Source: Saccharomyces mikatae IFO 1815 | Lineage: Eukaryota; Ascomycota; Saccharomycetes; Saccharomycetales; Saccharomycetaceae | Direction of reading: 5' to 3' | NCBI RefSeq assembly: GCF_947241705.1 | Contig: NC_079271.1 | Span: 740,166 to 804,165, forward strand | Length of the DNA stretch: 64,000 nucleotides | The notes under the pieces: model-generated | The model's database searches: none | Told to the model about the DNA's origin: nothing | What the model saw: only the letters and a program-made list of their open reading frames with translations | Made by a program: the position numbers and the translations under genes | Part shown: positions 40,301 to 51,988 of the stretch, piece by piece | Layout of the letters: each line of letters opens with the position of its first letter | Position numbering within the stretch: the stretch's first letter is position 1

Positions 40301-41594
40301 CGTCTCACAACATTGCTTTATCAAAGCAACTGCTTTGGAACCTAAAGCTACGGATACTTGGTTCAACTTAGCTATGTTGGGTTTGAAGAAAAACGATGCT
40401 GAGTTCGCTCAACAAGTTCTTAATAAACTACAAAGCCTTGCCCCACAGGATTCTTCACCATGGCTAGGAATGGCCTTGATCCTCGAGAAACAAGGAAACG
40501 TTATTGAAAGTTCTAAGCTGTTCGCCCACTCCTTCATATTATCTAATGGAAGATCAAAGGCCGCGCAATTTTTGTATGCTAAAAATGTTCTCGAAAATCA
40601 CATTAATAATGGTGATGACGAAAGAGATATTGAGATAGTGGAAAAACTAACCACTACTTCAATAGCTTTAGAGCAGTTTTTTAAGAAAAGCCCCGAAAAT
40701 CCATTTGCTCTTCAGTGTGCTTTGTTAACTCTTGAAAGGTTACATCACTATCAACATGCAAACGAACTCGCAAATCGATTAATAGGAATATTGGAGAAAA
40801 GGTTTGAGAAAACTCAGGATGAAAGAGAATTATTTACTTTTGGAATAATTAAGGGACAGTTTGCCCGTATTCACCTAGGCTTAGGAAATTTTGAACTCTC
40901 TATAGAAAACGCAGAGCTTTCTCAAGGTATCATATCTGAATCTAGCGATCGAAATTCAATGAAAACCAAAATATCCAATCATATTTGCCTCGGCTTAAGT
41001 CATTTCTTTCTCAATGAATTTGATCAGACTTTAAGCCAATTCCAAGAACTACTCAGTGTCTCGAAGGATTCCAAGCATTTGGTTATTTTAATCGCGAAGG
41101 TTCTTTATGACGTAGGTGAGTCAGAGGCAAAGGAAATTGCTTTGCAAGAACTAACAGAATATATAACCATTAAAGGAGCGGATTTGCTAATTACACTAAC
41201 CATTGCAGCTATGTCAATCTTGGACGGTAAGCGCGAAGATTTAAGTATTATTTTGGAGGAATTGAAAGCTTTACCACTATCGAGTCAAATAATTGATAAG
41301 CACAAAGACGCGCCATATTTGATAGAAGAGATTACAAAAAGGCTTCATTTTAATGATACCGGTAAACAAGTATGGCAAAGAAGTGCATACTTTTTCCCAA
41401 ATAATCTGAAGGTTTGGGAGATGCTAAATAAGACTATTCAACGTAGAATAGCATCTGATGGTCAAAACAAAGTGACTGCGGAAGATATGAGTATATTGTA
41501 CTGTGAAACTAAAAATTTAAGAAGCGTTCAAAGGGGTATGTTTCTATGCCCTTGGAATGCATCTGCAGTGCAAGCTTTAAGGGAATGTTTCTAG
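37341..41594 (+). CDS. SKI3: Ski complex TPR subunit Ski3
   Basis: Scaffold of the Ski2-Ski3-Ski8 complex that feeds mRNAs to the cytoplasmic exosome, including nonstop decay and limitation of the L-A dsRNA virus. The 1,417-residue protein is a long array of TPR-like helical pairs, such as YEETIEISERVLKLDPDNYFAHIFLG (about 20-45), WFQSALRIDPNDVESWVGLGQAYHACGRIEASIKVFDKAI (about 710-750), and FIKATALEPKATDTWFNLAMLG. An acidic insert (about 350-390, EEDLDDIEIGLLEDE) interrupts the N-terminal arm. It is about 15 residues shorter than S. cerevisiae Ski3 as remembered. Start at the first ATG. Confidence 0.96.
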   Translation: MSDVKQLLKEAKQGLKCRDYEETIEISERVLKLDPDNYFAHIFLGKALSSLPTNNDVSSNSNLQRATTHYISATKLLPDNLLAWKGLFLLFKTTEVVPDILSYDEYFDLCGQYADALLKQEQSQVELVNDIKLLKKTHPDCQKAFYQHLKPGSLMAETIGRHLSTSQDALLNLIRILTNTETTEIGKAVSQNRLKLKASDPDYQIKLNSFSWEIIKNSEIDQLYNQLVNILTDDQLRSEIENQWLEYRMKVLKSMPLDVKKDFFTKVKNMVEDMVLVNHQSLLAWQKFFEWTDYEDLDNMDAALILKYFKKFPKDPLAMILYSWLSSKLSKYDVKSLESASQSSGSNNNEKKEADIKVIDEGDEHEVKDHGENETKEDDEEDLDDIEIGLLEDEVVTVLTENILKCKNNILAHRILCQYYLLTKEYEAALPYIKNGISLIAYNIKDLGVFLPLTKREFSLDLATVYTYVDAPKDHNAALRLYDNILSGDSDNIQAKMGKGIIFIERKNWKDAMTLLTEVHEQSPDNLEVLSELSWSKAHMGQMDESLIGLDTVVKAIKGMDLRSIDFRALNLWRQAKVYIMIHTSSSDPQQENIKRAFKLLIQSIKILDTFAPGFSTLGDIYCHYYKDHSRAFKCYFKAFDLNAGDYTASKYITETYANKPNWQAASSIASRLIKGEKAKAELRKNNWPFRVVGIAHLEKQEESDSIEWFQSALRIDPNDVESWVGLGQAYHACGRIEASIKVFDKAIQLRPSHTYAQYFKAVSLCDIGEYLESLEILKKVCQEDSTEESFQSALVEVLMKYSLDLYSQGFLLKSVSIANDTIERIKVIITELKCINQRVWICLSQVLRLFIWIESKVDTLPVESLVSIFETSELSGSKEIDSIDDIKIETLLDSTIDDNVSIACKFLILASKYSVSNENFSDIAGIVRASYWYNIGISELTAFITLKEPQYKNAAVFAFKKSIQLQSNASETWIGLGIATMDINFRVSQHCFIKATALEPKATDTWFNLAMLGLKKNDAEFAQQVLNKLQSLAPQDSSPWLGMALILEKQGNVIESSKLFAHSFILSNGRSKAAQFLYAKNVLENHINNGDDERDIEIVEKLTTTSIALEQFFKKSPENPFALQCALLTLERLHHYQHANELANRLIGILEKRFEKTQDERELFTFGIIKGQFARIHLGLGNFELSIENAELSQGIISESSDRNSMKTKISNHICLGLSHFFLNEFDQTLSQFQELLSVSKDSKHLVILIAKVLYDVGESEAKEIALQELTEYITIKGADLLITLTIAAMSILDGKREDLSIILEELKALPLSSQIIDKHKDAPYLIEEITKRLHFNDTGKQVWQRSAYFFPNNLKVWEMLNKTIQRRIASDGQNKVTAEDMSILYCETKNLRSVQRGMFLCPWNASAVQALRECF

Positions 41595-41758
41595 AAATGT
41601 GGATTTCCAATGGCTTTATTGGCTTCACATATCAATGGCTTACCAATATAACCAGAAGTTAAATATATATATAGATATATATATATATAATAAATTTTAT
41701 CTTTTCTATAGAGTGAGTATAAAGGTAACTAAAAGAGTTTATCAGTTGTATATGGTAA

Positions 41759-43729
41759 TTATGCCATTTGGAAAACTTCCCAAAGTGAAAGTAATCTCGA
41801 TAAACGTGCAAAGACGTTCAGTTCTCTTTCATTAACCATCTTTAATTGGTTTAATTCACTTGGTAATAATAATTCATTTTCTTTTCCCTTAACGTCATCT
41901 CTGTTTGCCTTCTTTAATAAGGTAGAATTTTCTTGTTTTAATCTTTCTTTTTTGAAGAGTAGATTTGCCATATTCCATTCCAGGTTTTGCTTCATGAAAT
42001 TATAGGAATGCGTTTCCTTGCATCTGAATAAGAAAACTGCCCTAGATGCAGATCTGTCAACAGTTCTAGGAACTTCTTGGATCTCCACAGAATTGTACCG
42101 AATTAGAGATGCCAGGGTAGATCTTATATCCTTTTCCTTCATTAACGCAGTTGAGTTGATGATTTTTTCGGAAACCAATTTATTATCGCGAATGCAACGG
42201 CTTAAACGCATGGCAGATGGCCCCAACGTTGAAGCAATTATATACTCATAAACGGATGATTTTAACGCCGGCATTAGTTTACTATATGGAACATAATAAA
42301 CACCCGGTTTGGTTTCACTTAAGAAGGGGAAATTTGATGATGCTAAGAGTTTTAAATGACTATTTATCAAAGAGGCCGAGTGAGGGTCTTCAGTATCTGC
42401 GTCTAGATCATCTTCGTCTTCGTCTTCGTCTTCTTGTTGTGTATCTTCGCTCTCTTGGAGGGATTTAGTTATAGCAGCAGGTAACGCAGGAATCACAAAT
42501 CCGTCCTCGGTTTTCAATTTTTTACCAGGCAAAGGTGTAACAGCGTTTGGACTAGAACGTTTTTTATTATTTGATGGCTTCCTGGTTATCAAACTGCCAC
42601 GCAAATCCAATTCAGTGGGAATGTGTCTGGCCAAGTCAATAGCATTAAAAGTAAGTCCTGGAGTCTTCTCCTCGACAAGTTCTAATTCATCCTGAAAGGA
42701 TTTAGCCTCCTCTAAATCTTGTAAAAGTCCTGTTTGAGTGAGTGGGTCTATAATGCTAGGAGATTTTTGCTCTGTGAGCCTTAATGCAATTTTGTAAACC
42801 TGAGCTGTCACTGAGCCGACTCTCGTCCTGGCCAAATTAGTCAATTGTTTAGATCTTCTGCCCTTCATGAACCTATCCAAATTTATTGTCAAGGATACTG
42901 TAGGTTTTACAATCCTTAATGAAGTCTTCGGATCAATTGTTAGGATTTGTGAAAGTTCATTTGGTTTATTTATTATTTTAGCAAAATCAGTTTTTGCATT
43001 CATTTTTGCTTGAGACCTCTTCTTCAAATCAGATAGCGGGGAATTTCTAGGAATAGCTTTGTAATGTTTGTCATATAGAAACTGCCACAGATCTTCGATT
43101 GGGGTATAATGCAATTTAGATATTTGAATCAGATACCCCATTTCACACAACTGCACAAATAATGATGAGATGGTGTACTTTGTGGAATCTGATGTGACAC
43201 TGCTTAAATAATCTTCCACGGTCAAGGAGCCTAATGATATAACGTTCTGCACAATTTCAGCCACCATCTGCTTATGCTCCTCTTCATCACCAACACGCAT
43301 TTGGCTAATAATTTCATCAATAATCAACCCTGAGTAGAGCAAAAGATGAATTCCTTCCTCGTTATAGTAATAGTATGTTGTCTTCTTCCCGGATATCGCC
43401 GTTTCTTGCAAGTACTTGACACATCTCAATTGCGTTAATGACACCAGTGTGGTCTTGGTACTGTCTACGTCCATTCCATCTATTTTCTCCACCAGTTCTC
43501 GCACACTCAATCTCCCAAGCGCAACTAACATGCTAATTACAGACGCCGCTCTTTCACCTAAGTGTGCCTTCACCAATTCTTTGTATAAAAACATACCAGG
43601 ATTCAGAGTCCGTTGTTCCAATGAAGATATGGTCATAACATCCTCGGGTGTGACCAATCTTTCTGATTCGACAACGCCCTCGCCTGCTTGATTGTTTTCA
43701 TTCAGTGCATCTCCCAGTAGCTCGTCCAT
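41759..43729 (-). CDS. RPC82: RNA polymerase III subunit C82 (Rpc82)
   Basis: Member of the C82-C34-C31 trimer of RNA polymerase III needed for initiation. From the ATG at 43,727-43,729 ([13 protein letters not shown]) it has 656 residues, near the S. cerevisiae length. Several winged-helix domains are recognisable: about 40-110, including [28 protein letters not shown], and 160-215, including [27 protein letters not shown] basic/acidic insert (about 385-440) holds [16 protein letters not shown] and a run of Glu/Asp ([18 protein letters not shown]). The C-terminal coiled coil ends LFARL-type as [20 protein letters not shown]. Divergent from QCR2. Confidence 0.96.
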   Translation of the reverse strand: MDELLGDALNENNQAGEGVVESERLVTPEDVMTISSLEQRTLNPGMFLYKELVKAHLGERAASVISMLVALGRLSVRELVEKIDGMDVDSTKTTLVSLTQLRCVKYLQETAISGKKTTYYYYNEEGIHLLLYSGLIIDEIISQMRVGDEEEHKQMVAEIVQNVISLGSLTVEDYLSSVTSDSTKYTISSLFVQLCEMGYLIQISKLHYTPIEDLWQFLYDKHYKAIPRNSPLSDLKKRSQAKMNAKTDFAKIINKPNELSQILTIDPKTSLRIVKPTVSLTINLDRFMKGRRSKQLTNLARTRVGSVTAQVYKIALRLTEQKSPSIIDPLTQTGLLQDLEEAKSFQDELELVEEKTPGLTFNAIDLARHIPTELDLRGSLITRKPSNNKKRSSPNAVTPLPGKKLKTEDGFVIPALPAAITKSLQESEDTQQEDEDEDEDDLDADTEDPHSASLINSHLKLLASSNFPFLSETKPGVYYVPYSKLMPALKSSVYEYIIASTLGPSAMRLSRCIRDNKLVSEKIINSTALMKEKDIRSTLASLIRYNSVEIQEVPRTVDRSASRAVFLFRCKETHSYNFMKQNLEWNMANLLFKKERLKQENSTLLKKANRDDVKGKENELLLPSELNQLKMVNERELNVFARLSRLLSLWEVFQMA

Positions 43730-44058
43730 TTTAATCTTGGACAACAAGTCTTTCTGATGATATTTCACCGCTCTCTATTGTTCTCAGTGACATTCTCTAC
43801 TATTATCCTGATCTGATTTTTTTTTTTCAATGCGATGAGCTTTTGAAAAGTTTGTATCGTTCTCGACGAACCAATAGATGGTCCGCCCCGTCTTATATCC
43901 GTTAGCGTACCAAGTATATATATATAAAGAACAAGGGCCTTTTCTCTGAGCCTTTACTGATGCAATTCTGGAAGTTGATTTAGTTCTTAACAGGGGTGTG
44001 CTCGAACTATTAGGACGGGAGAGTTAAAAAGTACTAAAAGAAATAAAGAAGAACGTTG
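43730..44058. promoter_or_regulatory. RPC82/QCR2 divergent promoter with CCAAT and TATA elements
   Basis: 329-base spacer. ACCAAT (CCAAT at 43,871-43,875) is a candidate Hap2/3/4/5 site, fitting respiratory control of QCR2. A TATATATATATAAA stretch at about 43,915-43,928 is a good TATA box about 130 bases upstream of the QCR2 ATG. A poly-T run lies near 43,820. Confidence 0.65.
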
Positions 44059-45165
44059 ATGTTGTCTGCAGCTAGATTTCAATTTGCTCAGGGGTCAGTT
44101 AGAAGACTAACTGTTTCAGCAAGAGACGCTCCCAGTAAAGTGTCTACGTTGGCCGTGAAGGTTCATGGTGGGTCTCGTTATGCATCCAAGGATGGTGTGT
44201 CCCATCTTTTAAGCAGATTCAACTTCCAAAATACAAACAATAGATCGGCCTTGAAATTGGTCAGAGAATCCGAACTATTAGGGGGAACTTTTAATTCAAC
44301 TTTGGATAGGGAATATATCACCTTGAAAGCTACTTTTTTGAAAGACGACCTTCCCTACTATGTTAATGCCATAGCAGATGTATTGTATAAGACTGCCTTT
44401 AAACCTCACGAGCTAACAGAATCAGTTTTACCTGCTGCCAAATACGATTACGCGGTTGCTGAACAATGCCCGGTAAAAAGCGCAGAAGAACAGTTGTACG
44501 CCATTACATTCAGAAAAGGTTTGGGGAACCCATTATTGTACGATGGCGTGGAAAAAGTTAGTTTGCAAGATATTAAGGACTTTGCGGACAAAGTGTACAC
44601 CAAGGAGAACTTGGAAGTTAGTGGTGAAAACATCGTTGAGGCCGACTTGAAGCGATTTGTTGACGATTCATTGTTAAGCACTCTACCTGCAGGTAAGTCG
44701 TTGGTGAGCAAATCTGAATTAAAATCCTTTGTAGGTGAAGAAAATAGAGTGAGATTTATCGGTGACTCCGTCGCGGCTATTGGTGTCCCAGTGAACAAGG
44801 CTTCTTTAGCACAATACGAAGTGTTGGCCAACTACTTGACATCGGCACTCTCTGATCTTTCTGGTTTGGTCAGCTCCGCTAAACTTGATAAGTTCAGTGA
44901 CGGTGGCCTGTTCACTTTAATTGTTAGAGATCAAGACAGCGCTGTGGTGTCTGCTAATATCAAGAAGATTGTTGCCGGTTTGAAGAAGGCTACCGACCTG
45001 TCTCCTGCTGTAAATTACACTAAATTGAAAAATGCTGTCCAGAATGGAGCTCTTTCCAGTCCAGTTGAACTAAAATTCGACGGCGTGAAGGACTTTAAGT
45101 TGGGTAAATTCAACTACGTAGCCGTTGGTGATGTTTCAAACTTGCCATATTTGGACGAATTGTAA
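44059..45165 (+). CDS. QCR2: Ubiquinol-cytochrome c reductase core protein 2 (Qcr2)
   Basis: Core subunit of mitochondrial complex III, on the matrix side. The 368-residue protein begins [21 protein letters not shown], a basic, Ser/Ala-rich mitochondrial presequence. It has two M16-peptidase-like halves (about 20-200 and 205-368) and ends [15 protein letters not shown]. The zinc-binding HxxEH of active proteases is absent, as normal for core 2. The ATG at 44,059 is chosen over the one three bases upstream by comparison with S. cerevisiae; both are possible. I judge roughly 8 percent of residues to differ from S. cerevisiae from memory. Confidence 0.97.
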   Translation: MLSAARFQFAQGSVRRLTVSARDAPSKVSTLAVKVHGGSRYASKDGVSHLLSRFNFQNTNNRSALKLVRESELLGGTFNSTLDREYITLKATFLKDDLPYYVNAIADVLYKTAFKPHELTESVLPAAKYDYAVAEQCPVKSAEEQLYAITFRKGLGNPLLYDGVEKVSLQDIKDFADKVYTKENLEVSGENIVEADLKRFVDDSLLSTLPAGKSLVSKSELKSFVGEENRVRFIGDSVAAIGVPVNKASLAQYEVLANYLTSALSDLSGLVSSAKLDKFSDGGLFTLIVRDQDSAVVSANIKKIVAGLKKATDLSPAVNYTKLKNAVQNGALSSPVELKFDGVKDFKLGKFNYVAVGDVSNLPYLDEL

Positions 45166-46808
45166 AAAAGGAAAGAAGGTGCATAAAACAAAAAATCACA
45201 GCCAAATATATATATAAAAGTTACGCACACTTTTTCTAATCAATATTCACGCAGATATCGAAAATAGAAACGAAACAAAAAAAAAATAATATAACAAAAA
45301 ATCAAGTAACAACATGTAGGACCAATAACCCTCATTATTTATTCCTCCCCTTTTTCAAATTCTTACTGAACTAGTAAATATTTATTTAATTCCATTTTCT
45401 TTCTTTAGCACTCCCTGCTCTTTCCGCCATAATTTTATGTTTAGGCTCCTTTTATTCCCAACAGATAATTTTTTTGTCCCATACTACGAATTCACTAAGA
45501 GAGGAGCCATGATCGTGGCATTCTACTTGCCAAATGACCCGACCACGTCGCAACCATGAGACACAAGGTCAAGAACTTGTGTATTTGTATATCACTTTAA
45601 ACTTAACATTTATCACCTTATCAAAAACAGCATGTACGCAGTCGTAGATGATGTTCTGTCATGTAAATCACAAATCAGTTCATCATCGCCTTCATCCTAG
45701 CATCGGAGATATGTAACTTAAAACCGGGTTCCTGCGTATGCATCTGTCCATGTTAAAGAAAGTCTTATATTTTCAAGCGCCCGAGGCTGAAAACAATGGC
45801 TGCTTCTACACGATGGCCCCCGAGAGCTCTCTAGAAGACCGCACAGTGCGCAACAACGGAAGAGAAATGCCGGGCCCGTCTATCAGCCAGCTGCAACTGT
45901 ATGGTCGAGCCGAAGTTTTTCTTCAGAGAAACAAGCGTAGGCAGATTAACATTAGTGTTCCACTATTGCGCAGATGCAGCCAACTTACAGATTACAATAG
46001 CCGGTATTCGCATTGGTGGTCCAAACGGATGAACGCTGTACACTGAATACCGTACCATGGCACGCCAATTAATAAGGGAGGATGAAGCATGAGCAATTAT
46101 ACGCTTATATCACGCCACATAAGGAAGACATCAAACCTCATAACGCACTTTCTTCCGTTGTCAAAAAAAAAGAGATATCGACGACAAAAGGACGACGATA
46201 AAATTCCCCAGAGAAATGTCTGCAGAGAATTTGTCTTTCTCTGTTAATACATTCTTCAAGGGTGCCGTAAGGCTGTTTTCCTGGAGGACAAATCTGGCTG
46301 CTTCAAAACCTGCGCGTCCGTGGTGTCCCCTTTTTTTAAGTGAATATGTGCATCAGATTTTTGTATTATACTGCTTCGACATAACTTGCCTGAACTGATC
46401 ACCCCCACCGTTTATCCCTCAGCGCTTAATGGTACGAAAGGAATGAGAAAAAAGAAGGAAAGTTTATTCGTATCAATTTCCTTATTTATCTATCACCTTC
46501 TTCCCACCCTCTCTAACAAAAGACTAATCTAAACATGATAAAATGTAGTATAGGGAGGGTATACACCACACCACCTTCTGAGAAGAGGAAAAAAGGAAAA
46601 AAGGAAAACAAAAAAGGATTTACATCGGGAAAGCCATTCCCATATAAAATCGAGGTATGTCGTAGTGGTTTTGGCTGAGTCGACTTTTGCTCTCTTGCAG
46701 TATCGGTTTTCACGATTCATTTTTCTTGTCTTTTCTCTTCCTTTCTTTATTTTTATTTGCCCTGTTTTACATGGTACAGTACATTAAATATTATATAATC
46801 CAATTGAT
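45166..46808. other. Long QCR2-AQY1 intergenic region
   Basis: 1.6 kb with no recognised gene. Two modest ATG-started open frames (45,738-46,046 and 46,216-46,398, plus) have no family signature, and I regard them as chance. An 8-bp inverted repeat (CGGTATTC at 46,002-46,009, GAATACCG at 46,045-46,052) could form a loose hairpin. The section from 46,430 on, with TTATATAATCC just before the ATG, is presumably the AQY1 promoter and leader. Confidence 0.5.
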
Positions 46809-47726
46809 ATGTCTTCTAACGATTCAAACGATACGGAAAAGCAGCACACTCGTTTAGACCCTACTGGTGTCGACGACGCCTACATTCCTCCAGAGCAGCC
46901 GGAAACAAAGCACCATCGCTTCAGGATTTCCAGAGACACACTTAGAAACCACTTTATTGCCGCAGTCGGAGAGTTTTGCGGGACGTTTATGTTTTTATGG
47001 TGCGCTTACGTTATCTGCAATGTTGCTAACCATGATGTGGCACTCGTTGCAGCACCTGACGGCTCCCACCCGGGTCAATTGATCATGATTGCGATTGGTT
47101 TCGGGTTTTCCGTCATGTTTTCCATCTGGTGCTTTGCTGGTGTCTCTGGTGGTGCTTTGAATCCCGCCGTTTCGCTTTCCTTGTGTTTGGCAAGGGCCGT
47201 CTCTCCAACAAGATGTGCTGTTATGTGGATTTCGCAAATTGTTGCGGGAATGGCCGCTGGAGGTGCTGCAAGCGCTATGACCCCAGGTGAAGTCCTCTTT
47301 GCCAATTCTTTGGGGCTGGGCTGCTCCAGGACTAGAGGCCTGTTCCTGGAAATGTTCGGCACTGCTATTCTCTGCTTGACAGTTTTAATGACTGCTGTTG
47401 AAAAGCGTGAAACTAACTTTATGGCCGCGCTGCCCATCGGTATCTCCCTGTTTATTGCCCATGTCGCTTTGACTGCCTACACAGGCACAGGTGTCAACCC
47501 AGCAAGGTCTTTGGGAGCTGCTGTCGCAGCTAGATATTTCCCTCACTACCACTGGATTTACTGGATCGGCCCCTTATTAGGGTCTATTTTAGCATGGTCT
47601 GTGTGGCAATTATTACAAATCTTAGATTACACTACCTATGTTACTGCTGAGAAGGCTGCCAGCACCAAGGAAAAGGCTCAAAAAAAAGATCAAACTAGCA
47701 ATTCCTCTGTTGCGACTGAAGTTTGA
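46809..47726 (+). CDS. AQY1: Spore-type orthodox aquaporin Aqy1, full length
   Basis: Water channel of the plasma membrane, linked to sporulation and freeze tolerance in yeasts. The 305-residue protein has a hydrophilic N-terminal extension (about 1-48) and six membrane helices. The two NPA motifs are at 118-120 ([11 protein letters not shown]) and 230-232 ([11 protein letters not shown]); the second is followed by the selectivity-filter Arg. Residues known to matter from S. cerevisiae strain comparisons are in the functional state (Val121 and Pro255), and the C-terminus is not truncated as in common laboratory strains. It should therefore be active. It stands alone between QCR2 and HPA2. Confidence 0.96.
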   Translation: MSSNDSNDTEKQHTRLDPTGVDDAYIPPEQPETKHHRFRISRDTLRNHFIAAVGEFCGTFMFLWCAYVICNVANHDVALVAAPDGSHPGQLIMIAIGFGFSVMFSIWCFAGVSGGALNPAVSLSLCLARAVSPTRCAVMWISQIVAGMAAGGAASAMTPGEVLFANSLGLGCSRTRGLFLEMFGTAILCLTVLMTAVEKRETNFMAALPIGISLFIAHVALTAYTGTGVNPARSLGAAVAARYFPHYHWIYWIGPLLGSILAWSVWQLLQILDYTTYVTAEKAASTKEKAQKKDQTSNSSVATEV

Positions 47727-47979
47727 TCTTCCTTTCCACCTCTCCGTTTTTTCTCGCTCATTATTATCACCTTTTAAGCAAAGCTAATTAGATTAATTTT
47801 TATTCTTTTCTCTTTCTATACATTATCTGTACTACTAAACAGTAATAATTCTTTTTTAATATTATTCGCTCTCGCATATGACACAAAATTATAATTTTGA
47901 GCGAAACTAGTAAGATTAATAATTATCCTTTATTTTTTTTCTATACATCCTACATACTGATGACAAGCAATTAGTATTT

Positions 47980-49355
<1,376 letters not shown>

Positions 49356-51988
49356 TCACGGATAGTGCCCTGGAGCATAGCCGAAGTAGCCCTTTGCCGT
49401 ATCAGTTATGTTTTTGAGCGGATAGCCAACCCCATCAGCACCGGCATATGGGACTGTATTGCCCCACCAATTGAAAGCTGTGTCTTTATATTGGACTGCA
49501 AAGAAAATGATAATAGCTGACAAAACTAAGCCTGTTGAAAAGCCTGCCGATAGCACGTAATTGTATTTCTCCCATAAATTCAAATGGTGTCTCTTCATGT
49601 AGTACTGGGAAATGTAACTAACAATCATACCCGATGTATAGTACATCAGGTTATATGGAGGGCTCATGTTTAACATTCCACCTACGAATAACATCGGGTC
49701 GAAATATTTTGGATAAAATTTACCCCAACGTTTCCAAACACCAAATAAAATACCTATACACGCACCTATCAACCAGCACCATTTAATGATTGGATAAATA
49801 TAATTGAAAATTCTTTTTGGCCCAATCGCACCCCAGACAACGGAAGCATTGTAGTAGGTCACAGCATCAGGGCAGGTAAATTTTGCGTTTTGATGAGGAG
49901 TACAGAAGTCTTTGATATTGGAGATCTGCCAGTTTAAGACACCTAGATTAACAAATATCTGAATAAGAACTATGATACATTGTCCCCTAAATAGAGCCAT
50001 TGGCGGAATTTTACAATAGTGTGCAATTTTCAAATTAGAAACATAATTGTCTGCTTGACCGTCGATGTTATAACCAAAAGCTTTTAAAATCATAATAGCA
50101 ACCGGATTACCTGGTAAAGCGTATCCCATCACCATTTCAATTAACAAATTCAAACCAAAAGAATAACCGGTGGTTGCTTGTAAGATAGTGGTTGGGATCA
50201 GGAAGACAAAATTGAAACCTAAGGAGACAAAGAGACCCCAAACAGGTGTATTGGTTGGGTAGTGCTCTACAACAGCTATACCTACAATGAGTGAAGCTAT
50301 CAATATTGCAAAATACCACCAATCTGGAACTTCTCTGTAGTTTTTCATTGCATTAGAATGAGGGTCATCGTAGTCATCTAGAAGCCTATAGTTGTTTTTG
50401 AACATGATGGCCCAGGTTGTAAGCTTTCTTAAAGCCCACAAATTCAAAGTCCAATCTTTAAAAGCATTGAATAATAGTTTTGAGTGTACAATAAACGACC
50501 ATGTAATCATAAGAGGATATGCGCAAATAAAAGCGCCATATGTTACCAAATTTCCGGCAGTATAGTATGGTGGTGAGTAACTTTGATATTTTTTCACATC
50601 TAATTTGTTGTCGCTGTCTAATATCTTAGTAACTTTAAAGGAATTGCCAGTGTTTGTATACAAAGAATTTGTAAATATTGGCAGATATTGACAAATCATA
50701 TAATTACTATAATATACTGCAATGACGATTAAAGCTGCCAAGATACAGCCAAGGTACTGTGTTAAGTAAGACCAGAATGGATAGACCAATGGAGAGTTAA
50801 ACGATATAACATTCCAATCAAAGGATGAGATGGGATTAATCCCAAGACCAGTAACACCTCCAGTAATATTTGCGAGATTAATGCTAGTTGGTTTGATCCA
50901 GGTCATCCAATTAAAAGTGTTCAGAATGTTAATGATGAAAGTGGGAAACCAGTTATAAACGAACATTACGAAAAAAGTCAAAAAGAAGAACTTATACCTG
51001 CTCATACCAGACTCGTGCTCTTCTTTGCCCAATAGAGCTTTGTTTATAGCAATAGTTGGCATCACTGTTGGCCATAATGCACGAGCTGGATAAACAACAA
51101 ATTTCCTAAGAATCCCAGCAAATCCGAATCCAATAAATTGTACAGACAACGATAGTAAGAATTGGTAGCCAAACGAAAAGGCAGAATGGTAGAAGAGTTT
51201 TTGCGTCAAAATATTGTAATGTGTGTAGAACGCGCCTTGACAAATTGCATATAACAAGGTTGAAAACATTTGCTTTTTTTGAGTTCATGGTTTGTCGATA
51301 TTGATACCATACTTCCTGCCTCTGATGGTTATAGTCCAGTAGGGCACAGTTTTTGCCCAAGCTTTACCACAGACGTACAAAAACATCTGGATAATTGGAG
51401 TATCCAATGAAATCGAAACCACTCTGTGAGAAAAGAACTCATTAAAACCGGAACCAATTATAGACAAAATTATTGCCAAAAAATATGCTCGAAACGTCTC
51501 TACTGGAATGGTGGGGTCGTCATCAGGATCAACGACAGCCCTAACCTCTTGATATGGAGAATGAAATTTGATGGCAGAAGCAAATGCCCTAATATCAAAG
51601 CTATCGTACTCATCAATCCCTCTTTTGAATCTAAATCTTTCAATGCGGCCAATCTTTTCCACTCTTCGTATTGGTTATATGGTACATTTTCGTCATCCTT
51701 GTAGTATATAACGGAATCTTTTAATATTTTGAAGGAACCCTCAAGCGTCAGCTCAGGCATTTTTTTGAAGATATATGCAACATCTTCTGGGACATCATAA
51801 AGAGAGCGGTTTTCATATCCTAACTTCTTCATGAAGTGCAGAATCTGTTCATCTGTACACCAATGAGAAATATCGGATGAGTGATTGGAAAGCCTCAGAG
51901 AGTACTCAACACCTTCGGCATAATCCACAATACTCTTTGTTGATACCTTCTCGTTAATTATAATATTATCTTTGATTGTTTCGCTCAT
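49356..51988 (-). pseudogene. OPT2: Oligopeptide-transporter family gene OPT2, broken by a frameshift and a nonsense codon
   Basis: The S. cerevisiae ortholog is a membrane protein of the OPT family involved in peptide/glutathione transport and lipid asymmetry. The frame starts at 51,986-51,988 (MSETIKDNIII) and runs to DSKEG. One base is then missing within about 51,616-51,626, so the protein continues in another frame from GIDEYDSFDIRAF. That frame meets a TGA at 51,287-51,285, just after NIDKP, where S. cerevisiae has Trp. The same frame then stays open for more than 630 codons to 49,356 (family motifs MFSTLLYAICQGAFYTHYN, WGLFVSLGF, GMLNMSPPYNLMYY). Everything else looks intact and conserved, so inactivation is recent, or one lesion is a sequencing error. 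Confidence 0.88.

Noticed and set aside
45738-46046. 102-codon frame between QCR2 and AQY1
   Set aside because: ATG-started but with no domain, signal peptide or codon bias, and S. cerevisiae has no known gene at this place.
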